This document shows positions 27,091-35,587 of a stretch of 59,214 nt of DNA, in pieces. Below the pieces are notes generated by a model that worked only from the letters and a program-made list of their open reading frames with translations, did not search any database and was not told the DNA's origin. Source of the DNA: CAYXBG01 sp964463145 (GTDB lineage: Bacteria; Acidobacteriota; UBA6911; RPQK01; CBDAPI01); contig CAYXBG010000001.1 in the NCBI GenBank assembly GCA_964463145.1, positions 1 through 59,214 on the forward strand, read 5' to 3'. How positions within the stretch are numbered: position 1 is the first letter of the stretch; every line of letters begins with the position of its first letter. The position numbers and the translations under genes are program-made.

Positions 27091-27627
27091 GTGAAATTGC
27101 AGTCACTGCTAAACATTCTCCTAGTTCTTTTGGTGGGGTTGCTCCTGACAATTTTTGTCTCTTTTTTTGTTCCTGGATCTGGAGAGCCAACCTTCCTAAT
27201 ACACCCCCAGTTCGATTCTCTGTTACAGGGATCCGAAACTCTTTCTGAGCGACCAGGAGCACTTGTACTGGGCACCCTTATAGCATTGACGATGGTATCC
27301 ATTCTCGGAACATTTGTCCTAGTTGGTCTACAAAGACCAGGGCAAATCAACCGAACGAGATATTGGTTCATTGGAGGATTTGCAATCTATGGACTGCTGT
27401 TCCTGATGGTGATCTTCAAAAACACTGATTCAAAACAAGAAAGCACGTTTCTGTGGGGGTTCCCAGAGGCGACGACTTGGGTCATCTATGGCATTTGGTT
27501 ATTTTCTCTTTTTTTTATCTTCCTATACATGACAACTTTTGAGAAAGCCATTTTGAACCGAAAAGATCTAGAAAGTTTTCGAGAGATCCAAAAGAAGTAT
27601 CAATCCCGAGCCAGGAGGGTTCCATAG
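27091..27627 (+). CDS. small four-helix membrane protein coupled to a symporter
   Basis: A 178-residue protein with four hydrophobic segments (about residues 6-28, 58-80, 93-110 and 126-146) and a charged C-terminal tail (EKAILNRKDLESFREIQKKYQ). Its stop overlaps the first codon of the symporter that follows by 4 bases (ATAG), so translation of the two is probably coupled. Small accessory membrane subunits are known for some SSS transporters, which makes that role an attractive inference. I recognise no named domain. The start is uncertain: GTG at 27091 or TTG at 27097. Confidence 0.75.
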   Translation: MKLQSLLNILLVLLVGLLLTIFVSFFVPGSGEPTFLIHPQFDSLLQGSETLSERPGALVLGTLIALTMVSILGTFVLVGLQRPGQINRTRYWFIGGFAIYGLLFLMVIFKNTDSKQESTFLWGFPEATTWVIYGIWLFSLFFIFLYMTTFEKAILNRKDLESFREIQKKYQSRARRVP

Positions 27628-29108
27628 AAGACTCGAGAAGCGCCATCATTCTGATTTGTATCTCTTTGTACATGGCCATGTGCATCCTGGTTGGTCTTTG
27701 GGCATTGCGACGAACTAAATCCACCCACGACTTTTTCATGGCGGGCCGAAACCTTGGAGCCATAGTGACAGGATTTGCCGTTTTCTCGAGTACTCTCAGT
27801 GGTTTCGGCTTCGTGGGTGGACCTGGACTCGTTTACCAGATGGGCATGAGTTCAGTCTGGATGGTTATCTGTACCGGAATCGGTTATCTCATCTCATTTG
27901 TCCTACTGGGCAAGAAAATGCGGCTTCTTGGAGAGCTTCGCTCTTGTATCTCATTACCGGATGTGGCGGCTGCTCGGTATAAAAGTGAGTCAGTGCGAGC
28001 GGCAGTTGCCGTGGCCATTCTTCTAGGTGTCCTAGGCTATCTGGCCACTCAGATCCTTGCTATGGCTGTGATACTAAAGGATATTTTGGAGCAATCTGGG
28101 TTTTTCACCTCTATCAGCTTGGAGGTATGTACAGTTATTTCTTGCGCTGGACTCGTTTTTTATACCGTGACTGGAGGAATCACGGCAGCGGTATACACCG
28201 ACTTGGTACAAGGGGCGGTAATGATGGTCGCGGCCATCCTGATACTTTTAACCATCCTGTCTTTCTATGACGGTGGGATCACAGAAATGAATAAGATTAT
28301 CCATGCTGACAACCCTCAGGCGATCGGGCCCTGGGGAACATTAGGGATGATTGGATGTCTCTCCTGGTTTTTTCTTTTCGCCCTTGGCGGTTGCGGACAA
28401 CCCCATGTGATCACCAAAATAATGATGAACAAAAAGGTTAGTGATGCCCGGTATATCCTGCCTGTCTCGGTAGCTGGATATTTCACCAGTGCTCTGTTGT
28501 GGATTGGGATCGGGTTAGTGATGCGGTCATTGGTGGTGAGTGGTGCCCATCCAGCACTGGGCTCACCTGACGCTGCAGCACCTCAGTTTCTGCAAAATTA
28601 CACCCATCCCCTACTGGCAGGAGTGGTCTTCGCGGGAATTTTCGCCGCGATAATGTCCACTGCAGACGGATTTCTCAATATCGGCACTGCCGCTGTGATT
28701 CACGATCTACCGCGGGCGATCAAGCGTCTTTCCTTCCGTAATGAACTATTATGGGCGCGTATCGCGACCGTACTCATAGCCATTCTTGCAGCAATCTTCG
28801 CACTCTACACTGGGGATCTCGTAGCACTCCTGGGCGCCTTCGGTTGGGGGACCTTCGCTGCTGCCCTGGTACCAGTCATAGCCCTCGGACTCAATTGGAA
28901 ACGAGCCACACCATTAGCTGCCAACACGGCTATCGTTACAAGCTTACTGGTCAACTTTGGAATAAAAGTGTCAGGACTACAAATGCCTTACAACCTACAC
29001 GAAGGAGCCGTAGCGCTCGTTGTTTCTCTGGTACTTTTCATCGTCGTTTCTAAACTGAGCGCCCCCCAGAAAATCGACCCTGACATAGAGGCTGTGATGG
29101 ATCTGTAA
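27624..29108 (+). CDS. sodium:solute symporter family (SSS) transporter
   Basis: An SSS permease of about 494 residues. The TTG at 27666 falls inside the first membrane helix. In the same frame, ATA at 27624 is preceded at 5 bases by AGGAGG and adds EDSRSAIILICISLY, which completes helix 1; I therefore place the start there. The SSS hallmarks follow: STHDFFMAGRNLGAIVTGFAVFS, then VTGGITAAVYTDLVQG and AAIMSTADGFLNIG. Substrate unknown. The amidohydrolase/M20 pair lies divergently upstream, which suggests uptake of a product of their action, but this is only inferred. Confidence 0.88.
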   Translation: MEDSRSAIILICISLYMAMCILVGLWALRRTKSTHDFFMAGRNLGAIVTGFAVFSSTLSGFGFVGGPGLVYQMGMSSVWMVICTGIGYLISFVLLGKKMRLLGELRSCISLPDVAAARYKSESVRAAVAVAILLGVLGYLATQILAMAVILKDILEQSGFFTSISLEVCTVISCAGLVFYTVTGGITAAVYTDLVQGAVMMVAAILILLTILSFYDGGITEMNKIIHADNPQAIGPWGTLGMIGCLSWFFLFALGGCGQPHVITKIMMNKKVSDARYILPVSVAGYFTSALLWIGIGLVMRSLVVSGAHPALGSPDAAAPQFLQNYTHPLLAGVVFAGIFAAIMSTADGFLNIGTAAVIHDLPRAIKRLSFRNELLWARIATVLIAILAAIFALYTGDLVALLGAFGWGTFAAALVPVIALGLNWKRATPLAANTAIVTSLLVNFGIKVSGLQMPYNLHEGAVALVVSLVLFIVVSKLSAPQKIDPDIEAVMDL

Positions 29109-29134
29109 TGGGTTAAGGGCTTAACAACAAGGCG

Positions 29135-30139
29135 CTAGTCATCCGATCCAAATGATGCATCAAAGGCGCGATCTGCTGACGGAAAGTCTATACTTCTTAC
29201 AAAATCAGCTGCCTCGGCTGCCCCGTGATCTCGGTCCATCCCCGAATCCTCCCATTCTACCGATAGGGGGCCCGTATAGCCTATGTCATTTAGTGTTCGG
29301 ACAATGGATTCAAAATCTATGTTGCCGCGTCCCACCGAACGAAAATCCCAATAACGCTCGGGGTCACCAAAGTTCAGATGTCCCCCAAACACACCAGAAC
29401 GTCGAGGTTCCTCAGACCAGGCAACATCCTTCATATGGACGTGAAAAATCCGGTCGCAAAATTCGCGCAGAAATGCCACATAGTCCACCCCCTGATAACC
29501 GAGATGACTTGGATCGTAATTAAACCCAAACGCTGGGTGAGCCTCAAGGGCCTCAAGAGCTCGAGAGGCAGTCACAGTATCGAAGGCTATTTCAGTAGGA
29601 TGTACTTCCAAAGCAAATCGAACTCCTTCTTCCTGAAAAACATCCAGAATTGGCTTCCAAAGACACCCAAACTCTTCGTAGCCGTCATCCAACTGAGCGG
29701 AGTCGACGGGGGGAAATGAATAGAGCAGATGCCAAATGCCACTACCAACAAAACCATTGACCACTTCCACTCCAAAGCGCCGGGCTGCTCTCGCCGTAGC
29801 CTTCATCTCCTCTACAGCTCGCAGACGAACTCCAACAGGATCACCATCTCCCCAAACGTGAGGCGGCAAGATAGCCTGATGCCTTGAGTCGATAACGTCG
29901 CAGACAGCTTGTCCTACAAGATGATTACTTATGGAAAAACAATCTAAGTCGTATCGGGCCAACATTGAGCGCTTTTCTGCACAGTATTCATCCTCGCCCA
30001 AAGCGCGGTTGACGTCAAAGTGATCGCCCCAACAGGCCAGTTCAAGGCCATCATATCCAAATGATTTAGCTTTTCGGCAGATTGTTTCACAGGTCAGGTC
30101 AGCCCACTGTCCAGTAAATAGTGTGACGGGTCGTGACAT
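29135..30139 (-). CDS. sugar phosphate isomerase/epimerase family (AP endonuclease 2 fold)
   Basis: A 334-residue TIM-barrel protein. Family landmarks are GYDGLELACWGDHFDV, ALEVHPTEIAFD, NYDPSHLGYQG, FHVHMKDVAW and LSVEWEDSGMD, whose His, Glu and Asp residues form the metal site of xylose-isomerase-like enzymes. The substrate class is a sugar or sugar acid; the specific one is not predictable. The frame extends to an ATG at 30166, but the conserved part begins at MSRPVTLFTGQW (30139). GGAGG sits 13 bases before that ATG, slightly far. The gene is convergent with the symporter. Confidence 0.88.
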   Translation of the reverse strand: MSRPVTLFTGQWADLTCETICRKAKSFGYDGLELACWGDHFDVNRALGEDEYCAEKRSMLARYDLDCFSISNHLVGQAVCDVIDSRHQAILPPHVWGDGDPVGVRLRAVEEMKATARAARRFGVEVVNGFVGSGIWHLLYSFPPVDSAQLDDGYEEFGCLWKPILDVFQEEGVRFALEVHPTEIAFDTVTASRALEALEAHPAFGFNYDPSHLGYQGVDYVAFLREFCDRIFHVHMKDVAWSEEPRRSGVFGGHLNFGDPERYWDFRSVGRGNIDFESIVRTLNDIGYTGPLSVEWEDSGMDRDHGAAEAADFVRSIDFPSADRAFDASFGSDD

Positions 30140-30384
30140 TCTAGTAATGCTCCCTCCTATACTCAACCAAACAGAATTTGATTAAGAAATTGTCAAGTTA
30201 GTACGCTAGAGTCATTTATCTCAGTTGCACAGTAGCTATTCTGCCAAATCTTCTTTAACGCACTTTCAGTGTACCGCAGTCAGCCCGGAATTTTTCAGTG
30301 GCAGACCAGATTTCCTGTTGGGCACCCTTCGCCCCAAGTTACAAAATCCCAGAATCCAAACAACTGTTCTCTAACCGGTGAGAC

Positions 30385-30461
<77 letters not shown>

Positions 30462-30729
30462 GAGTAACATAAAACACTTGGATTTACTCCAATCCTTGAC
30501 GGATTCCAACTGCCTTTCCTTTTCAATCAATAGCTGCTACCAGGATAACCAATTTAGAACCACTCAGCACATTATAATCCCTACACACAGCTTAATCTGA
30601 AAGGTCAACTTGACGACAACCTGCTCTTTCAAGCCTAATTTCACACTATGCCCTTGCACCAATAAGCCAAAATCCCTAGTATCCCCATTTGGACATGATT
30701 TTGAGCTCTACAACAGATATTTAGATATA

Positions 30730-30754
30730 CTCAGTTTTTAGACAAAAATCTGAG
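30730..30754 (+). promoter_or_regulatory. inverted repeat overlapping the ribosome binding site of the aminotransferase gene
   Basis: CTCAG-TTTTT and AAAAA-T-CTGAG can form a stem of ten pairs with one bulged T and loop AGAC. The last three bases of the right arm belong to GAGG, the probable ribosome binding site 7 bases before the ATG at 30763. Such a hairpin could hide the site. No known riboswitch was recognised in the 300-base leader. Confidence 0.4.
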
Positions 30755-30762
30755 GCCTTAAC

Positions 30763-31986
30763 ATGGATACACTCTTCCCAAAGCTGCCCGAGCGTCTATT
30801 GCTCGGACCTGGTCCATCCAACGTCCATCCCCGAGTACTGGAAGCGATGTCGCGACCATTAATTGGTCATTTAGACCCCGATTTCCTCTCACTGATGAAC
30901 CAAAATCAGGAACTGTTGCGCGCTGTCTTTCAGACAAATAATTTGATGACGCTCCCCTTATCGGGCACGGGCAGTTCTGGAATGGAAGCAGCTGTTACTA
31001 ATTTCATTGCTCCAGAAACTCCAATTCTGGTAGGAATCAATGGGGTTTTCGGTGGACGTATAAAGGACTGTGCTGAAAGGGCAGGAGCAGTGGTTACGAC
31101 TGTCGAGGCACCTTTTGGGAAACCACTCGATCCTAATGAAATAGCAGATGCTGCAGCATCTTGCCAACCTCAAATCATCGCCGTTGTACATGCCGAAACA
31201 TCTACAGGTGTTCTACAGCCCCTAAAGCCTCTCCGGGAGATCTGCGAGCGTCAAGATGCTCTTCTCTTGGTGGATGCGGTCACATCTCTGGCAGGGCATC
31301 CTGTTGCAGTAGATGCTCATGGCATTGATATCTGCTATAGCGGCACCCAGAAATGCCTGAGCTGTCCTCCCGGGCTCTCGCCATTTACTGTGTCCGATCG
31401 CGCCATGGAAAGACTGGTTGAAAAATGCCAGAGCTGGTACCTAGATTTACGCATGTTGGGCGCCTATTGGGGTAGCAAACGTACTTATCATCACACAGCC
31501 CCTATCTCCATGAACTATGCCTTAAGAGAATCCCTGGCAATTATATTGGAAGAAGGATTAGAGCGACGCTGGGAACGCCACCGACTCCATCACAAGGCAC
31601 TAGTAGCAGGCCTGGATGCAATGGGCATAGGTATGTATGTGGCACCAGAATTCAGACTCTACCCCCTCAATACGGTAACTATACCGGATGGAGTAGATGA
31701 CCTTACGATTCGGGCTCGTCTTCTCGCAGATTTCAACATCGAGATTGGAGGCGGGCTGGGAGCCTTGGCCGGCAAAGTTTGGCGGGTTGGGCTTATGGGG
31801 GAAAGTAGTAAACCAAATTCTATTTTATACTTCCTACAAGCCTTGGGTGTATGTTTGAGGGATACGGGTTATCGCTGTTCTCCTGGTGATGGCGTCGCAG
31901 CCGCTACAGAAACACTTTCTGTCGGACCGACAAATCACCTTCCTACCAGAAAATCCAACAACGTAGAGAAATCTAAGAATGTCTGA
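30763..31986 (+). CDS. class V aminotransferase (alanine/serine:glyoxylate type)
   Basis: A 407-residue PLP enzyme of the alanine-glyoxylate/serine-glyoxylate aminotransferase family. It opens with LLLGPGPSNVHPRVLEAM, the conserved N-terminus, followed by SGTGSSGMEAAV and, at the PLP lysine, SGTQKCLSCPPGLSP. Enzymes of this group convert glyoxylate to glycine, or serine to hydroxypyruvate. The stop overlaps the homoserine dehydrogenase start by 8 bases, so the two form a pair. A stem-loop lies over its ribosome binding site. An about 25-residue tail after residue 380 is not typical and looks disordered. Confidence 0.92.
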   Translation: MDTLFPKLPERLLLGPGPSNVHPRVLEAMSRPLIGHLDPDFLSLMNQNQELLRAVFQTNNLMTLPLSGTGSSGMEAAVTNFIAPETPILVGINGVFGGRIKDCAERAGAVVTTVEAPFGKPLDPNEIADAAASCQPQIIAVVHAETSTGVLQPLKPLREICERQDALLLVDAVTSLAGHPVAVDAHGIDICYSGTQKCLSCPPGLSPFTVSDRAMERLVEKCQSWYLDLRMLGAYWGSKRTYHHTAPISMNYALRESLAIILEEGLERRWERHRLHHKALVAGLDAMGIGMYVAPEFRLYPLNTVTIPDGVDDLTIRARLLADFNIEIGGGLGALAGKVWRVGLMGESSKPNSILYFLQALGVCLRDTGYRCSPGDGVAAATETLSVGPTNHLPTRKSNNVEKSKNV

Positions 31987-33001
31987 AAAAATCAAAACCT
32001 TTGTGAGCGGGTTGGGATCTGTCAACGGAAGCTTGATGACTATCCTAGAGGCCAAAGCTGAACGACTTAAGAATCGATATGGCCTTGAATTTGTGATCGT
32101 CGCAGCTGCCGATAGCAGTGGCACTGCGCTTTCTGAGAAGGGATTCGATATCGCCCAGTTACGCAAGTTCAAACAGGCCGGAGGACGGTTATCGGACCTT
32201 CCAGAGGGAACCACCCGTCAGATCACGGAAACGATTCAAACCATTGAATTTGATCTCATCCTGGAAGGATCTCCTACCAATATAAAACACGGGGGTTCTG
32301 CACTGACTGTAACGCGTGCCGCCCTCGAGCGTGGATTGACTGTCGTCCTCGCCAATAAAGGCCCGCTAGTCGTTGATTATGCGGGGATCCAAAAATTGGT
32401 GAAACGTCACGGGGGCCAACTTGCTTTTAGCGCTACGGTCTGCGGGGGGCTTCCAGTGATCAACATAGGCACACGAGATTATGTAGCCGCTGATATAAGC
32501 AGTTTTAAAGGGATTCTTAACAGTACCAGCAACTTCATACTGAGCGAGATGGGTGCCGGTAAAAATTATGACAGTGCCCTTGCCGAGGCCCAGCACCAAG
32601 GGATTGCTGAGGCAGATCCGACCCTGGATGTAGAAGGATGGGATACAGCAAGTAAACTGGTTATTGTCGCTAATAGCTTCCTTGACACCCCTACTTCTCT
32701 GGAAAATGTTGAAGTTGAAGGTATTAAGGGAATCAAGCAAACAGATTTGGTGAAAGCCGCTGCTCAAGGCAAGACTATCAAACTACTAGCGACGGCAACC
32801 AAAAAGAAAGATAAATTGACGCTAATTGTCCGTCCAGAAATTCTAGACAGAACTGAGTTCCTAGGTCGTTGTGATGGCTGGGAAATGGGCATCGAAATCC
32901 GCAGCGACATCTATGGGTATACGTTCCATAAAAATCGCGATCGGGAGCCTATCTCTACGGCTGCTGCCATGCTCAGAGATGCAGTAAATCTGCTCCGCTG
33001 A
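31979..33001 (+). CDS. homoserine dehydrogenase (short form, no ACT domain)
   Basis: A 340-residue homoserine dehydrogenase. Catalytic and substrate motifs are present: ANKGPL with the catalytic Lys, GILNSTSNFILSEM, and EADPTLDVEGWDTASKLVI. The nucleotide-binding loop reads GLGSVNGSL, with Asn at the place of the last Gly of GxGxxG, so cofactor preference may differ from the norm. It ends before any regulatory ACT domain. The enzyme normally reduces aspartate semialdehyde to homoserine. Overlap with the class V aminotransferase, rather than with aspartate kinase or thrC, is unusual. Confidence 0.88.
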   Translation: MSEKIKTFVSGLGSVNGSLMTILEAKAERLKNRYGLEFVIVAAADSSGTALSEKGFDIAQLRKFKQAGGRLSDLPEGTTRQITETIQTIEFDLILEGSPTNIKHGGSALTVTRAALERGLTVVLANKGPLVVDYAGIQKLVKRHGGQLAFSATVCGGLPVINIGTRDYVAADISSFKGILNSTSNFILSEMGAGKNYDSALAEAQHQGIAEADPTLDVEGWDTASKLVIVANSFLDTPTSLENVEVEGIKGIKQTDLVKAAAQGKTIKLLATATKKKDKLTLIVRPEILDRTEFLGRCDGWEMGIEIRSDIYGYTFHKNRDREPISTAAAMLRDAVNLLR

Positions 33002-33023
33002 TCTTTACAGATTCTGTACAGGG

Positions 33024-34004
33024 CTAGTGAGAATCCTTCACCCTGCGCTGCTTTCTTGCAAAACGCTTCAGAACTTCATCGGTAACCACTCCAACCAGAA
33101 TGACACCCCCAATTATGGCAAATTCAAGCTGTGTAGGCACGCCCAAAAGAGTAACGGAGTTTCGAAGAACCTGCATCACTGCTGCACCGACTACTATACC
33201 GAGAACGGCACCTTCTCCTCCGCGAAGGCTACAACCTCCCAACACCGCAGCAGCAATGGCATAAAGTTCGTAGAAATTCCCAAAATCTACTGGCTGTGCG
33301 GAGTTAACATCCAAAACAAACAGCGTTCCTCCGAGACCCGCCAATCCCGAACAAATGATATAGGCGATGACGGTCATTCGGTCCGTGTTTATGCCACTAT
33401 AGCGGGCAGCTTCTTCGTTTCCGCCTAGTGCCAGAAGATACCTCCCGTAAATGGTCCGATTCAAGAAAATAGCCGCCGCTACACCTACGACTATCAAAAT
33501 TATGCAAGGGGCCGGTATTGCAAAATTCTCAACAAAAGGAATTCCCACTTTCCCAGTAGCTAGAGCTCTCAGCCCTATAAAGTCATTCCCGAACCCTTGA
33601 GTCTGATCTCCTGTTAGCCCTCGAGCTAAGCCACGGTAGAGGAGAAGCCCGCAAAGAGTCACCACGAAAGGTTGAAGTCGGAGACGCGTAATGAGGAGCC
33701 CGTGGAGACCTCCAAGCAGAAGAGATCCAAGTCCTATTGTAGCCAGGGCGGCAGGGACCGAAAAACCAAACTGGGTCAGCAAAAAGGGTAAAAAGACTCC
33801 ACTTAAACACACCAATGAACCTATCGAAAGATCAATGCCGGCCGTAATAATGACAAACCCCGCACCAATACTGATGATACCGAACAGGGCACTTCTTCGG
33901 ATCACATTTTCGATGTTATAAGCCGTTAAAAAGCGATCATTTAAGAGTGCTGTCAAAACGCAGATCACAACTAGAAGGCCTATAATTCCAGCAATTTTTT
34001 TCAT
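33024..34004 (-). CDS. ribose-type ABC transporter permease (RbsC-like)
   Basis: A 326-residue permease with about ten hydrophobic segments. The family stretch GIDLSIGSLVCLSG, the conserved GLHGLLITRLRLQPFVVTLC and the EELAAR-like loop ALGGNEEAARYSGI are all visible, as in RbsC/XylH/AraH-type permeases. It follows the ATPase gene with a 4-base overlap (ATGA). The sugar is unknown. It converges with the homoserine dehydrogenase gene, from which it is separated by 22 bases. Confidence 0.93.
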   Translation of the reverse strand: MKKIAGIIGLLVVICVLTALLNDRFLTAYNIENVIRRSALFGIISIGAGFVIITAGIDLSIGSLVCLSGVFLPFLLTQFGFSVPAALATIGLGSLLLGGLHGLLITRLRLQPFVVTLCGLLLYRGLARGLTGDQTQGFGNDFIGLRALATGKVGIPFVENFAIPAPCIILIVVGVAAAIFLNRTIYGRYLLALGGNEEAARYSGINTDRMTVIAYIICSGLAGLGGTLFVLDVNSAQPVDFGNFYELYAIAAAVLGGCSLRGGEGAVLGIVVGAAVMQVLRNSVTLLGVPTQLEFAIIGGVILVGVVTDEVLKRFARKQRRVKDSH

Positions 34005-35560
34005 TGTGGTCCCGTCACATTACCCATTTCTTCTCCGGACACCTCAATAGAAGAGCCTCCAGTTGCGCAATGCATTACGGCTCTCTCATTTAAAGATTCT
34101 CCCATTAATTCCCCCTCAATTGAACCGTGATACATAACGACCACTCTATCGGCTAGTCTCAGCAATTCTTCCATCTCACTAGAGACGAAAATGATCGCCA
34201 CCCCATTAGCTGCTAGCTGTTCCAGTATTCTGTAAATCTCATCTTTTGATTTAACATCTACCCCTCTAGTAGGCTCATCTAGAATCAGGACTTCCGGGCG
34301 CATAGCCAGCCATCGGGCCAACACAACCTTCTGTTGATTTCCTCCAGAAAGGTATCTGACCGGCTGCTCCAGGCCAGCCAATTTAATGCCCAGTTGTTGT
34401 GTCATATTTAAGGCAAGACTGGCCTCTTTTTTTCGATTTAGAAATCCATTGCTCTGGTCTCGGCGCAAACTAGCTAGGCTCAGGTTGATTCGGACAGCCA
34501 TATCCAAAATCAGACCTTGCGATTTGCGATCTTTCGGAACAAGAGCTACGCCCGAAAGGATCGCTTCGACAGGACTTCTAGGCTCGAATGTTTGCCCGGC
34601 AACCTTGACTGTGCCGGAAAGAGGAGATGCAATGCCGAAAAGCGTCTGGGCTAAGTCTGTTCTTCCCGCCCCTACCAGTCCTGCAACTCCAACCATCTCT
34701 CCTCGTTTGATCTGGAAATTTAATTTATGCTGAGGATGCGAAGCTGTGCACAGATCCGTCACCTCGAGAGCTGTCTCACCACCTTTTCTTTCAAGTTGAT
34801 GATAAAAAGGAGACAGATCACGACCGACCATTAACTGGACCATTCGTTCGCGAGTAATTTGGTGCGGGCCAAGTGACCCTACATTTTTCCCATCACGCAA
34901 GATCTCAACACGATCAGCCAAAGCTTCAACTTCCCCTAGACGATGAGAAATATAGAGAACACCCACTTTCGTTTCCTGCAGTTGCCGGATTACCCTAAAT
35001 AAATTCTCCGTCTCCTGTCTGGTCAGACTGGAAGTCGGCTCATCCATGATAAGAATCCGAGCATTAGTCGCTAGAGCCTTGGCTATTTCCACTAGCTGCT
35101 GCTGACCAACACTTAGAGATCTAAGCGCTGCGCCTGGTTCTATATTAAGCCCCACTATTTGGAGATATTTTCTAGCTTTCCGCTGCATCGCTTTCTGATC
35201 CAAAAAGATGGAATTTCTTGGCTCTTTACCTAGTAATACATTGGCCGCTACATCCAACTGCGGTACTTGGTTCAGCTCCTGGTGAATCAAGGCAACTCCT
35301 TGCCCTAAGGCATCGGATACGGAATAGATCTCAGCAGGTAAACCTTCTAGAAAGATTTTCCCTTCATCAGCATTCAAGACTCCTGCCAATATTTTCATCA
35401 GCGTGCTTTTACCCGCTCCATTTTCCCCAATTACGGCTAATACCTCTCCCTTCCTCAGGTTCAAGTTAACGTTACTGAGCGCTCTCACGCCGGAGAAATA
35501 TTTGGAGATTTTCTGGACTTCCAGAAGCAGTGAACCATCTGAGACAGTTGGAGATTTCAT
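34001..35560 (-). CDS. ribose-type ABC transporter ATPase with two nucleotide-binding domains (RbsA-like)
   Basis: A 519-residue double ATPase. The first domain has Walker A GENGAGKST, signature LSVGQQQLVEIAK and Walker B ILIMDEPTSSL; the second has a degenerate Walker A (GLVGAGRTDL), signature LSGGNQQKVVLARW and Walker B VLILDEPTRGVD. This asymmetry is normal for RbsA/MglA. The frame can be read from a TTG at 35578, but ATG at 35560 (before KSPTVSDG) is preceded by GAGAG and fits better. It overlaps the permease gene and follows the binding protein gene. Confidence 0.94.
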   Translation of the reverse strand: MKSPTVSDGSLLLEVQKISKYFSGVRALSNVNLNLRKGEVLAVIGENGAGKSTLMKILAGVLNADEGKIFLEGLPAEIYSVSDALGQGVALIHQELNQVPQLDVAANVLLGKEPRNSIFLDQKAMQRKARKYLQIVGLNIEPGAALRSLSVGQQQLVEIAKALATNARILIMDEPTSSLTRQETENLFRVIRQLQETKVGVLYISHRLGEVEALADRVEILRDGKNVGSLGPHQITRERMVQLMVGRDLSPFYHQLERKGGETALEVTDLCTASHPQHKLNFQIKRGEMVGVAGLVGAGRTDLAQTLFGIASPLSGTVKVAGQTFEPRSPVEAILSGVALVPKDRKSQGLILDMAVRINLSLASLRRDQSNGFLNRKKEASLALNMTQQLGIKLAGLEQPVRYLSGGNQQKVVLARWLAMRPEVLILDEPTRGVDVKSKDEIYRILEQLAANGVAIIFVSSEMEELLRLADRVVVMYHGSIEGELMGESLNERAVMHCATGGSSIEVSGEEMGNVTGPQ

Positions 35561-35587
35561 GTTCTCTCGAACTTCCAATAGGCCAGC

